Shown one piece after another: positions 1 through 7,851 of a DNA stretch of 44,955 nucleotides. The notes under the pieces are model-generated. The model had not been told where the DNA came from and ran no database searches. It saw only the letters and a list, made by a program, of their open reading frames with translations. Every line of letters starts with the position of its first letter. Within the stretch, counting starts at the first letter, position 1. Both the position numbers and the translations under genes were made by a program. Source of the stretch: Cyanobacteria bacterium QS_4_48_99. GTDB lineage: Bacteria; Cyanobacteriota; Cyanobacteriia; Cyanobacteriales; Rubidibacteraceae. The stretch covers positions 1 to 44,955 of the forward strand of contig PXPT01000053.1 of NCBI GenBank assembly GCA_003021505.1, read 5' to 3'.

Positions 1-46
1 GTTCGATTTCCGCCCAAAGCTCGTCAGGCACGAGCGGCTTAGCCAT
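1..46 (-). CDS. IS5-family transposase, N-terminal fragment cut by the window edge
   Basis: Reading the minus strand from the ATG at 46 gives MAKPLVPDELWAEIE, which I recognise as the usual opening of IS5-group DDE transposases (the MxxPLxPDELWxxIEPLLP-type start). Only 15 codons lie in the window, so it cannot be said whether the gene is intact. The element end lies just upstream, near 97. Family assignment is by recognition of the N-terminus only. Confidence 0.75.
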   Translation of the reverse strand, partial: MAKPLVPDELWAEIE

Positions 47-101
47 GGCACAGACCAGAGCTCTCTACCCCTATATATACCAGTTTTGTTAGGCGCTCTA
101 A
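1..101 (-). mobile_element. End of an IS5-like insertion sequence with possible CTAA target duplication
   Basis: Upstream of the transposase start, the minus strand reads AGCGCCTAACAAAACTGG going inward from about position 97, like an IS5-group terminal inverted repeat. The adjoining bases 98-101 are CTAA, matching the YTAR target duplication known for the IS5 subgroup. The partner end lies outside the window, so the boundary is inferred. Confidence 0.5.
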
Positions 102-249
102 GGAACCAGGCACTTCCAAACTGTCTACACTGAGAATGAAGGCAAAGGGCAAAAGAAAGAGAGGCGGTAGACAATACTTTAGCCTTTCGCCATTCGCCTT
201 TAGCCTTCCCCAGAGGCTAGAAGGAATGAACTGCTACAGCGAGGTTGCC

Positions 250-666
250 GTGACACCATTTTTATTTGTCACTAATTTAGACAATACCCTGTAGGCGATG
301 ATGCTGCACTCGCACAGTTGAACCGACAGTTGAGCCAGCATCGTCAACTCTACGGGACAAAGATAGTCTACGAACCGGGCGATCGCTTTCTCTCTATCGC
401 CAACTGAGTGCCGATAAGTCCCTCTTCCAGATGCTCTCATTGCCTCGGTGGGAACCGCAATTTACTATGATTTGGAAGAATATTTTGATCCAGAATGGGC
501 AGCAGTGCTCTCTCACCGCTGGAGTCGGGAACAAATTGTTGCGACTGCTGCCCGTTGCTCTCCACTGGTTCCCCAACCCGATTCTGGACAAGGTGAATTC
601 AAAGTTAGCTATTACCTAAGCGAACAAGCGGCTACAGAGGTTTTACCCAACTTGAATCAGCTTTAA
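250..666 (+). pseudogene. Decayed sucrose-phosphate phosphatase-like gene (HAD superfamily)
   Basis: A GTG at 250 opens a frame reading VTPFLFVTNLDNTL, which matches the HAD motif I region of cyanobacterial sucrose-6-phosphate phosphatase (normally VTDLDNTLVGDD). One base is then missing: the next codons give a stop, but the following frame continues as GDDAALAQLNRQLSQ. A further shift occurs near 380-450, and the frame then reads GTAIYYDLEEYFDPEWAAVL up to the stop at 664-666. About 135 codons survive, roughly half of a normal SPP of about 250 residues. The first catalytic Asp of motif I is now Asn. The gene therefore has at least two frameshifts, a changed catalytic residue and a lost C-terminus. 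Confidence 0.75.
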
Positions 667-731
667 AAAGGTTTGAAACATTTTGATTTTCTCCTGCATC
701 AGTAAGGGTTTATACTCTTAATAAACTACCT

Positions 732-1364
732 ATGATTAGTTATCTTAAAGGCAGGGTAGCTGAAGTCATTAAAAGCAGTAGTAGTCGGGTGACTCTCATT
801 CTAGAGGTGAATCAAATGGGCTACGAGGTGCAAATTCCCTCTCGTTTGGCCCGGCAACTTACAGCAGACTCAGCAGAGTTAGTTCAAGTTTTTACTCACC
901 TGCAAATTCGTGAAGACCAATTCATTCTGTATGGCTTTGCCTCGGCAGCAGAGCGGGATTTGTTTCGTCAGTTGGTGGGGGTGAGTGGCATCGGAACTCA
1001 ACTCGCGATCGCCATGATCGATACCCTGGGACTGCCAGATTTAGTCGAAGCGATTGTAACAGGCAACATCCATGCTTTATTACAGACGCCTGGAGTGGGC
1101 AAAAAAACTGCCGAACGTATCGCTCTAGAACTGAAAACCAGACTGGCACAATGGCGGCAAACGGTAGGAGTCACCACAACTGCTTCGTCTGCTACCCCCA
1201 CAGCCGCGATTCAAGAAGATTTGGAAATGACCCTACTTGCTTTAGGCTATAGTAACGAAGAAATTGAGCAAGCGCTCTCAGCCATCAGCCAGGACAGCCA
1301 AGTTACTCAAAGCACCAATGCCGAAGATTGGATTCGGAGTGCGATCGCCTGGTTGAGTGATTAA
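732..1364 (+). CDS. ruvA: Holliday junction branch migration protein RuvA
   Basis: RuvA binds four-way DNA junctions as a tetramer and loads the RuvB motor during recombinational repair. The 210-residue product has the usual length and order: N-terminal OB-like domain (1-65), tandem helix-hairpin-helix motifs (GVSGIGTQLA at 83-92 and TPGVGKKTAERI at 119-130), and a C-terminal RuvB-contacting domain (about 155-210). It begins MISYLKGRVAEV, a standard RuvA start. No ruvB or ruvC is adjacent, which is common in cyanobacteria. No Shine-Dalgarno is obvious upstream. Confidence 0.97.
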   Translation: MISYLKGRVAEVIKSSSSRVTLILEVNQMGYEVQIPSRLARQLTADSAELVQVFTHLQIREDQFILYGFASAAERDLFRQLVGVSGIGTQLAIAMIDTLGLPDLVEAIVTGNIHALLQTPGVGKKTAERIALELKTRLAQWRQTVGVTTTASSATPTAAIQEDLEMTLLALGYSNEEIEQALSAISQDSQVTQSTNAEDWIRSAIAWLSD

Positions 1365-1366
1365 CA

Positions 1367-1759
1367 CTACCCAGTCTGAGACTGGGAGGCAACAAATTGA
1401 CGCAGTCGTAGCAGACTAAGCGTTTGCAGCAAATTCAGCGGCAACAGGGAGATGCCTTCGAGGCGACACTGCACCCAACCTTCTCCCCAGCGCCATTCCT
1501 GATAACCATCAATTCCTTGACTCAACAGCAGGCGTAGACAGTGGGAGTTTGCCACCTCTACCTGGTGCTTGATTACTACTGGTTCCACCCCAGCGGTAAA
1601 GGTAAATCCAGAATAGAACTGTTCTGGTGGCACAGGGGAAAATTGTTGAACCCAAAGCCACTGACGTAGCTTGCCAGGATGCAGCAAACTGTCTTCGAGT
1701 GTCCTAGCTGGCGCTTCCACTTCGATTCGGAGATGGCTTTGTTGAAAATTTCCCAGCAT
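1367..1759 (-). CDS. Conserved hypothetical protein, possibly SRPBCC-like
   Basis: This 130-residue protein has no motif I can name with certainty. It begins MLGNFQQSHLRIEVEAPART and is rich in aromatic residues (WLWVQQF, QEWRWGEGWVQC). The mix of short beta-like stretches with a hydrophobic C-terminal helix (LNLLQTLSLLRLRQF) is reminiscent of START/SRPBCC ligand-binding proteins, but that is a guess. It is convergent with ruvA, with only 2 nt between stop codons. Codon use looks like that of its neighbours, and the frame is open and long relative to overlapping frames, so I judge it a real gene. Confidence 0.7.
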   Translation of the reverse strand: MLGNFQQSHLRIEVEAPARTLEDSLLHPGKLRQWLWVQQFSPVPPEQFYSGFTFTAGVEPVVIKHQVEVANSHCLRLLLSQGIDGYQEWRWGEGWVQCRLEGISLLPLNLLQTLSLLRLRQFVASQSQTG

Positions 1760-1766
1760 ATAAGAG

Positions 1767-1850
1767 TGAGTTTTAGGTAGAGGTGAGAGTGTGAGTGTGT
1801 AAAGGGAAAGTGAGAGTGTGAGGTGTGAGAGAGTGAGAATACAGCAATAA
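1767..1850. repeat. GTGAGAG-type low-complexity tract
   Basis: The tract consists of degenerate GTGAGAGTGTGAG heptamer-like units. It lies upstream of the minus-strand hypothetical gene and belongs to the same composition class as the repeats at 2031-2147 and 11117-11274. No gene is visible in it. Confidence 0.6.
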
Positions 1851-1929
1851 ACAATTGGCTATTTACCCCTCACTCAATACTCCTGTTGCCTCACTTCTAC
1901 TACTACAGTAATTTTGATCGTTACTTTTA

Positions 1930-2282
1930 TTTTTGCATTGTTTAGGAACGGAGCTAGAGCAAGGGGCAGGGGGAGCAGAGGAAAGCAGAGGAGAAAGAGG
2001 ACGCGGGGATACGGGGACGCGTTGACGCGGGAAAGAAGTGAGAGCGTGAAAGCGTGAGTGCGTGAGAGTGTTGGAAATAGAAATAAATTTTTCTATCAAA
2101 CCAGCCCATCTACCTCCTCACTATCTCACTCCTCACCCCTCACTTTCCGCTCTCCGCTACGGAATCTCAGCAAGCGACCGCACCTGGAGCACCTCGGCAC
2201 AGAAACCTCCGCACCTGGACACCTCTGAGTGCCGCTTGCCAGATTTAGAATAAGGAAAGAGTGTGTTAAGAAATGTAATTTC
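1930..2282. repeat. Purine-arm / pyrimidine-arm dispersed repeat before hslO
   Basis: The gap holds a G/A-rich arm (AGGACGCGGGGATACGGGGA near 1999, then GAAGTGAGAGCG at 2035), a short AT-rich centre, and a C/T-rich arm (TACCTCCTCACT near 2111, then repeats of CTCACTCCTCACC). The core 2031-2147 is closely similar to 11117-11274: both contain GAAGTGAGAGCG, GTTGGAAA, TATCAAA or GATCAAA, AGCCCAT and TACCTCCTCACT in the same order. Downstream at 2186-2225 is CTCCGCACCTGGACACCTC, also found in the elements at 7021 and 41453. No coding gene is visible. Confidence 0.7.
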
Positions 2283-3182
2283 ATGGCTGATCAATTAATC
2301 CACGCTACTGCAGCAGAGGATGGAATCAGAGCAGTTGGTGTTATCACTACCCGCCTTACTGAACAAGCGCGACAGCTACACAAGCTTTCCTACGTAGCAA
2401 CAGCGGCATTGGGGCGTTCCATGTCTTCCGGTTTATTACTGGCTTCCAACATGAAGCAAGAAGACTCAAGGGTCAACATTCGCATCAAAGGCTATGGTCC
2501 TTTAGGAGGAGTGATGGTTGATGCCGGAGTTGACGGGACAGTGCGCGGCTATGTCGATAACCCAGCGGTGGAATTGCCACCCAACGATCACGGTAAATTA
2601 GATGTGGGTGGTGCTGTCGGTCGAGATGGCTATCTCTATGTAGTGCGGGATGTGGGCTATGGCTATCCCTCTTCGAGTACAGTAGAGCTGACTTCTGGAG
2701 AGGTTGGAGATGATATCGCCAATTACCTCAATACCTCCGAACAAACCCCCTCAGCCCTACTAGTGGGGGTTTTTGTTGGGGCGGAAGGGGTGACAGCCTC
2801 TGGGGGAATCCTCCTACAAGCACTGCCCAAAGCTGCCAGAGATGAAGAATTAGTGCAAACCCTAGAATCTCGCGTCGGGGAGCTGTCGGGACTTACTCCA
2901 ATACTGCGGTCTGGCAAGACGCTCTCGGAAATCTTGCAACAACTGCTGGGAGACATGGGGCTAGTTATTTTCCCAGAAGTCCAGATGGTACGCTTTCACT
3001 GTGGCTGCTCCTTTGAGCGCGTCTTGCGCGCTTTAAAAATGCTAGGCGTTGATGAACTTCAGGATATGCTCGAAAAAGATGAGGGAGCAGAAGCCACCTG
3101 CCACTTCTGTGGTCAAGTTTATCAAGCCAGTAGCGAGGAACTAACGCAGCTTATTGAAGATTTGCAAACTGAGTCGGTATAG
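2283..3182 (+). CDS. hslO: Redox-regulated chaperone Hsp33
   Basis: Hsp33 is a cytosolic holdase activated when oxidation releases a zinc held by four cysteines. The 299-residue product starts MADQLIHATAAEDGIRAVG, typical of the family. The C-terminal redox switch is visible as C-G-C at 240-242 and C-H-F-C at 273-276. I place the start at ATG 2283; a longer in-frame ATG-less extension to 2229 would run into repeat-derived sequence and adds residues not typical of Hsp33. The gene stands alone downstream of a repeat tract. Confidence 0.95.
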   Translation: MADQLIHATAAEDGIRAVGVITTRLTEQARQLHKLSYVATAALGRSMSSGLLLASNMKQEDSRVNIRIKGYGPLGGVMVDAGVDGTVRGYVDNPAVELPPNDHGKLDVGGAVGRDGYLYVVRDVGYGYPSSSTVELTSGEVGDDIANYLNTSEQTPSALLVGVFVGAEGVTASGGILLQALPKAARDEELVQTLESRVGELSGLTPILRSGKTLSEILQQLLGDMGLVIFPEVQMVRFHCGCSFERVLRALKMLGVDELQDMLEKDEGAEATCHFCGQVYQASSEELTQLIEDLQTESV

Positions 3183-3218
3183 GCAAAAACTGCTCTAGAT
3201 AGGCAACTATGAAATAAT

Positions 3219-3240
3219 AATTTTGTGGGTAAACAAAATT
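3219..3240. repeat. Perfect inverted repeat downstream of hslO
   Basis: AATTTTGT at 3219-3226 and ACAAAATT at 3233-3240 form an 8-bp hairpin with a 6-nt loop, 37 nt after the hslO stop. It is AT-rich and lacks a downstream T-run, so it is a weak terminator candidate. The rest of the 250-bp gap up to 3432 shows no supported gene. Confidence 0.4.
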
Positions 3241-3432
3241 GATGCGGTTTTGCTCCCAGTTTGCTATAGATTTTTCCGCTAATCGCGCGGGTTGCTGAGA
3301 AGATGACGCAGCAGATGAGGTGGATAGCCGCAACATCAATCGTTCCAAAATGCCACGAAACACTGAACGACTTCTGGTAAAACTCTCGTGTTTATATCTT
3401 TAGCAATGTAGTCGCGGCATAGGTTCTAGAAA

Positions 3433-4531
3433 GTGAAGTGGAAGCAGCAGCCTGCTATCAATAATCTGTGGTTCTACCGATGGTTTGAGTCAGTGGGTTG
3501 GTCACGCTCTTATATCGGAAAGCAGTTTCTCATTGCCTTGATTGCCATCCACCTGCCATTGCTATGTTTGATGGGCTACATGTTTTTAATCCGGCAGATT
3601 TGTCCAAAGGCGAGCTTTTGGGATTGGTTCTGCTGGCGACTTTGATCGGCACTGCCCTTGTGCTATGTTAACTTTACGAACTTTTGAAGCCGGTGCTGCT
3701 AGCAAAAAAGGCGCTCCAAGTATATTTTGACCCAAAAATCATGGGTCTCAAGCCCCTTCCTTTAGGAAGCCCTGTGATCTAGTTACTTCTAAGTAGGGAT
3801 GGGCTATCCCGAAAAAAGCTCGCTGAGCGGTTTTGAGATCGGGGAAAGTATCTGGATTTAGTTCCGTGCTTTCTAGACTCTCCCATAGAAGCGAGAATCC
3901 CCACGCCTTTAGGCTGGGGAGTGTCAACAGGGTGAAGTTTTAAAGCTACCGACTGACTTGCGAGATGAAGTGGGTAGTTTACTGTGTAATGTCGCTTACT
4001 CGATCAAAACGTTTGAGAGGCGGCGCGTGATGCTTGAGGAAATTGCCGTCCGAGATTGTCTTTCTGGCTTGCTAACCGACGTGCTGCTGAGGAGAGATTG
4101 CAGCAAAGTTTGAAGCTGGCAAAACGCAATCAATTTCCTCTTAGTATCGCGAGCGATCACGGATGTAGACTACTTCAAGCAGATTAATGACCAATATGGT
4201 CATGATGTCGGGGACCAGGAGTGGCACTGAGTGCATATCTCAAGACAGATTTGACCAGGAAGTGACTAGGCAGCTCGTTGGCGCGGAGAGGAGTTTTTAC
4301 TGGTACTCTATACTAATGATGAGTGAGCCAAACAGGCTTTAGAGAGAATTCGTACCGAGTTAAGTCAACTGAAAGTGGTTTGTGACAAGACTCAGGTGAG
4401 TTTTACGGTTAGTATGGGTATGACCATGGTTAGACCCCCTAGAGTCTTCACAAGTAGCGATTAAGCGGGCAGATGAAGCGCTCTATCAGGCAAAACAGGC
4501 GGGTCGTAACTGCATTTTATTTCAAGCCTAA
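3433..4531 (+). pseudogene. Broken membrane diguanylate cyclase (GGDEF), split by a miniature element
   Basis: GGDEF proteins make cyclic di-GMP. From a GTG at 3433 the frame gives a hydrophobic N-terminus (FLIALIAIHLPLLCLMGYMF), then shifts near 3610 into LLATLIGTALVLC followed by an in-frame TAA. It resumes as YELLKPVLLAKKALQVYFD until an inserted element (3732-3927). After it the frame reads QGEVLKLPTDLRDEVGSL, then ERRRVMLEEIAVRD, shifts again near 4070, and shows ITDVDYFKQINDQYGHDVGD (substrate-binding region) near 4150-4220. The catalytic GGEEF reads RWRGEEF near 4277-4300, so its first Gly is lost. The C-terminus is recognisable as KRADEALYQAKQAGRNCILF. Several frameshifts, a nonsense codon, an insertion and a changed active site make it clearly dead. 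Confidence 0.9.
3732..3927 (+). mobile_element. IS200/IS605-derived miniature element inserted at TTGAC
   Basis: The 196-bp segment begins after TTGAC (3727-3731), has a left hairpin CTTCCTTTAGGAAG near 3758-3771, and a right hairpin CCCCACGCC-TTTA-GGCTGGGG ending in GTGTCAA at 3927, the layout of IS200/IS605 ends. It encodes no transposase or TnpB. Removing exactly 3732-3927 joins TATTTTGAC to CAGGGTGAA, restoring the host frame as VYFDQGEVLKLPTD, which supports these boundaries and the absence of target duplication expected for single-strand transposition. Confidence 0.8.
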
Positions 4532-4672
4532 GCAGTCTTTTAAAGTGAATTTAGGTAGCCCAATACTTTTGTCAGTTCCTTGACTCAATTGGAAGTAGCT
4601 TTTTCTACATCATAATAGGGGTAGGATAACAATCGTGTGTACTACCTATACATTTATAGTGTGGTGTGAGTT

Positions 4673-7015
4673 ATGACGGGTAATTGGAAAATGCCAGACC
4701 GCAAGTTTGCTGCTGGGGCATCCAAATCACCTCAGCACCAGGGCAAAAATAAAAACGGGCAAAGCTCGCCACAAAAACCATCGCATAACCAGCACTCTCG
4801 ATCCGGTTCTGGCACAGCCACCTCGTCGTTTTCTGGGACATCTAAGACTCCCCCCAAACGATGGCTACGTTGGCCGAGTTGGCACGTCTGGGCAGTTTTA
4901 GTGGTACTGGTTTTTGGGGGAGTGGGATATACGGCAACCACAATGTTGTTAAAGCTGCCCGAGCAAAGTAACTGCCGCGCTGTATTTTGGCCACTGGCTT
5001 CGGCATCAAAGCGCCTCTATTGCGCTCAGGTGAGAGCCGAGGGGCAGACGGCCGAGGATCTGTTAGCAGCAATCGAGCTTATCAACGGGTTGCCAAACGA
5101 TAACCCCATGCGTCAGCAAAGTGATCGCTACTTGCAACAGTGGTCCCAGCAAATTTTGGAGTTGGCAGAGCAAAAGTTCCAGGCAGGCAAACTCGAAGAA
5201 GCGATCACCACGGCTCGTCAAATTCCCGATCACACCGAAGCTAACCAGTTGGTTCAACAAAAAGTTAACCGTTGGCAGTCGATTTGGTCACAAGCAGAGG
5301 AACTAGAGGCAGAAATTGATCAAAAGTTGCGTCAGTCTAAGTTCAATCAAGCTTTTCAGGTCGCAATCAAACTAACTAATGTGGGCAATGACTACTGGGC
5401 AACCACGCAGTACGAAAAAGCTGTTGATCGCATTAAGGTAGCGCAGGAAGACAAAAAAAAGCTGGTTCAGGCACAAGAAAATTTCGAGCAGGGCGGACTG
5501 AAGAATTGGCAAAATACCCTGAAGCTGGCAGGGCAAATTCAATCCAATAGCTATTTTTACCAGGAAGCGCAAACACTCCTCAATCAAACTAGCGATCGCC
5601 TCCTGAAAAACGCGCGGCAGGAGATAGAAAACGAAAACTGGCAAAAAGTGATGAAGATTGCTCAGGCAATTCCTCCCAGTCTGGGTTTACAAGAACAAGT
5701 AACTGACTTGGAGAATTTGGCTTTTGCAGGCATGAATTCTGCCTCCGAGACAGTTTCGGGATTGGAAATGGCGATCAACCAGGCGAAACGGATTGAATCA
5801 GAACGCCCCCTCCACCAGAAAGCGCAGCAGTTGATCGAGCGCTGGGAACTCGAAGCTAAAGGTCTCAAGCATCTTTCCAAGGCAAGACAACTGGCACTCT
5901 CAGGCGAAGTTGAGGATCTCAAGGGAGCAATCGACCAAGCAAGTGAGGTTGCTGAGTCCAATCCTTACTATCAGGAAGCTCAACAGGAAATTAGCAACTG
6001 GACCCGTCGCATCCAGGTCATCCAGGATCAACCCCTTCTCAACCGTGCTAACCAATTGGCTAACTACGGGGATGTGGAGGCTTTGCGAGAGGCGATCGCC
6101 GAAGCCAGTAAAATTGAGTCCGGTCGCGCCCTTTCCCAAGAAGCACAAAACAAAATCCAGGAGTGGCGACGTCGCATCCAGGTCATCGAGGATCAGCCCA
6201 TTCTCGAGCGTGCCAACCAGTTAGCTAGTTATAGCAGCGTTTCCGCCTTGCGAGATGCGATTAACGAAGCTAGTAAGATTGAGTCCGGTCGTGCCCTCTA
6301 CGAGGAAGCGCAAAATAACATCCAGGACTGGCGGAGTCGCATTCAGGTCATCGAGGATCAACCCCTTCTCAACCGTGCCCGCCAGTTAGCCAGCTATGGC
6401 GATGTGGAAGATTTGCGAAAGGCGATCGCCCAAGCCAGTAAAATTGACTCGAACCGTGCCCTCTACGAGGAAGCGCAAAACAAAATTCAGGACTGGAGAG
6501 CTCGAATCCAGCGCATTCAAGACCAACCACTCCTCAGCAATGCAGTAACCCTAGCAAATGCGGAAAGATTTGAAGCAGCAATTGAGGCTGCCCAAGAAAT
6601 TGAACAGGGTAGAGCTCTCTATGAGGAAGCACAGTCCAAAATTAGGAGCTGGCGACAGGAAATTCAGGCAAGGGAAAACCTTCAGCAAGCTCGCCAGACG
6701 GCTAGGGAGCGAACCCCAGAAGCGCTAGCAAAAGCAATTCGTACCGCTAGGAAAGTGCCTTCTGAAACAACAGTGAGAGAGGAAAGCACCAGTGCAATTG
6801 AGAAGTGGAGTGATCGACTCTTAGCAATTGCCCGTGATCGCGCTGATACCAATTTAAGAAAAGCAATTGAACTCGCGCAAATGATTCCTTCTGGAACCCC
6901 TGCCTATGCCGCCGCAAGAGTGGAAATTGAGGATTGGAAACAACAACTTCAGCCTTCTGAGGAAAACACAGAATCTTCGCCAGTCTCAGAAAATGATTTC
7001 TTGGTTGAACCCTAG
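4673..7015 (+). CDS. Membrane-anchored helical-repeat (coiled-coil-like) protein of unknown function
   Basis: The 780-residue protein has a basic, Ser/Gln/Lys-rich disordered N-terminus (1-62), one membrane segment (about 70-94, HVWAVLVVLVFGGVGYTATT) and a long alpha-helical extracytoplasmic or lumenal part rich in Glu, Gln, Ala and Arg. Residues about 405-680 hold tandem units of 55 residues of the type QPLLNRANQLANYGDVEALR, ending WRRRIQVIED. At DNA level the core repeats are spaced exactly 165 bp (for example near 6004, 6169 and 6334). More degenerate units extend to both sides. Such proteins are often labelled chromosome segregation ATPase in cyanobacteria, but I see no Walker motifs and do not support that name. 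The ATG at 4673 is preceded by a long spacer without a clear Shine-Dalgarno. Confidence 0.85.
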   Translation: MTGNWKMPDRKFAAGASKSPQHQGKNKNGQSSPQKPSHNQHSRSGSGTATSSFSGTSKTPPKRWLRWPSWHVWAVLVVLVFGGVGYTATTMLLKLPEQSNCRAVFWPLASASKRLYCAQVRAEGQTAEDLLAAIELINGLPNDNPMRQQSDRYLQQWSQQILELAEQKFQAGKLEEAITTARQIPDHTEANQLVQQKVNRWQSIWSQAEELEAEIDQKLRQSKFNQAFQVAIKLTNVGNDYWATTQYEKAVDRIKVAQEDKKKLVQAQENFEQGGLKNWQNTLKLAGQIQSNSYFYQEAQTLLNQTSDRLLKNARQEIENENWQKVMKIAQAIPPSLGLQEQVTDLENLAFAGMNSASETVSGLEMAINQAKRIESERPLHQKAQQLIERWELEAKGLKHLSKARQLALSGEVEDLKGAIDQASEVAESNPYYQEAQQEISNWTRRIQVIQDQPLLNRANQLANYGDVEALREAIAEASKIESGRALSQEAQNKIQEWRRRIQVIEDQPILERANQLASYSSVSALRDAINEASKIESGRALYEEAQNNIQDWRSRIQVIEDQPLLNRARQLASYGDVEDLRKAIAQASKIDSNRALYEEAQNKIQDWRARIQRIQDQPLLSNAVTLANAERFEAAIEAAQEIEQGRALYEEAQSKIRSWRQEIQARENLQQARQTARERTPEALAKAIRTARKVPSETTVREESTSAIEKWSDRLLAIARDRADTNLRKAIELAQMIPSGTPAYAAARVEIEDWKQQLQPSEENTESSPVSENDFLVEP

Positions 7016-7020
7016 TAGTT

Positions 7021-7109
7021 TCGGGAAGCATGGGAAGAGAGGGGAAAAAAGCAGATCAATGTTTCTCCTCCGCACCTAGGCACCTCTGCTCCTCCGCACC
7101 TCCTCACTT
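7021..7109. repeat. Purine-arm / pyrimidine-arm repeat between converging genes
   Basis: A G/A-rich arm (GGGAAGCATGGGAAGAGAGG) is followed by a C/T-rich arm containing TTTCTCCTCCGCACCT and CTGCTCCTCCGCACCTCC. The string TTTCTCCTCCGCACCT-A-GGCACCT is repeated with one change inside the cobN insertion (near 41524). It sits in the spacer between the helical-repeat gene and purN, which converge. Confidence 0.65.
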
Positions 7110-7125
7110 GAATAACCTGTAACCT

Positions 7126-7770
7126 TCAACTATTAACTTGGGCTGCAAGCGCGATCGCCTGAGGTAAGACGAGGTGTTCCTGAGTTTGAATGCGGCTGTG
7201 TAGGGTTTGGTGGGTATCATCCGGGAATACAGGAACGGCTGCTTGCAGTAAAATCGGACCTGTATCTACTTCTGGAAGTACCAAGTGTACCGTACAGCCT
7301 GCGATCTTTACTCCGGCTTCCAGTGCTTGTTCGACTGCCCGCACTCCCTTAAAACTCGGTAGTAAACTGGGATGAATATTAATGATTTTGTCCGGGAAAG
7401 CATCAATTAGTGTAGGTGTCACTACCCGCATCCAACCTGCCATGACTACCCACTCCACCTGATGTCGCTGCAACGCCTCGACAATCGAGCGATCCAAATC
7501 CTCACGAGATCCATATTCTCGGTGATTGCACAGCACTGCTGGTACTCCCCATTGCTGTGCCCTCCATGCCGCTTTAGCATCAGGATTGTTGTAAATCAAG
7601 ACTTGAATTTGGGCATTCAACTGTCCATCTGCGATCGCTTGGGCAACTGCTTCAAAATTGCTGCCACTGCCAGAAGCCATAATTCCCAACTTCAGAGGCT
7701 TGTCTAGGTTAAGTTCGCCAAACGGAACTCGCGGTGAAATTAGCCTTGGGGTGGTCTCATCTCGTACCAT
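7126..7770 (-). CDS. purN: Phosphoribosylglycinamide formyltransferase (10-formyl-THF dependent)
   Basis: PurN transfers a formyl group from 10-formyltetrahydrofolate to GAR, the third step of de novo purine synthesis. From ATG 7770 the product is 214 residues. It shows the phosphate-binding loop GSGSNF (34-39), the catalytic NIHPSLLPSFKG (131-142, with Asn131 and His133) and the catalytic Asp in PEVDTGPI (about 169). A longer frame to 7890 exists but would overlap the divergent permease gene; MVRDETTPRLISPRVPFGEL fits the short leader of cyanobacterial PurN, so I chose 7770. Confidence 0.95.
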   Translation of the reverse strand: MVRDETTPRLISPRVPFGELNLDKPLKLGIMASGSGSNFEAVAQAIADGQLNAQIQVLIYNNPDAKAAWRAQQWGVPAVLCNHREYGSREDLDRSIVEALQRHQVEWVVMAGWMRVVTPTLIDAFPDKIINIHPSLLPSFKGVRAVEQALEAGVKIAGCTVHLVLPEVDTGPILLQAAVPVFPDDTHQTLHSRIQTQEHLVLPQAIALAAQVNS

Positions 7771-7851
7771 TTCTATTGTTGCCCGTACAGATTTGCAGGT
7801 GGGCTTTCTAAGCTTAATAACGTGGTTGTAGGAAAAGAGGAGACATTGTCC

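Noticed and set aside
1767-2282. CRISPR array
   Set aside because: Repeats are degenerate, of 5-8 bases, without regular unique spacers.
3151-3363. 70-residue minus-strand ORF overlapping the end of hslO
   Set aside because: No family recognised, it runs through an AT-rich hairpin and overlaps a well supported gene end.
4673-7015. Chromosome segregation ATPase (SMC-like)
   Set aside because: No Walker A, Walker B or signature motif is present; the resemblance is only helical, Glu/Gln/Arg-rich composition.
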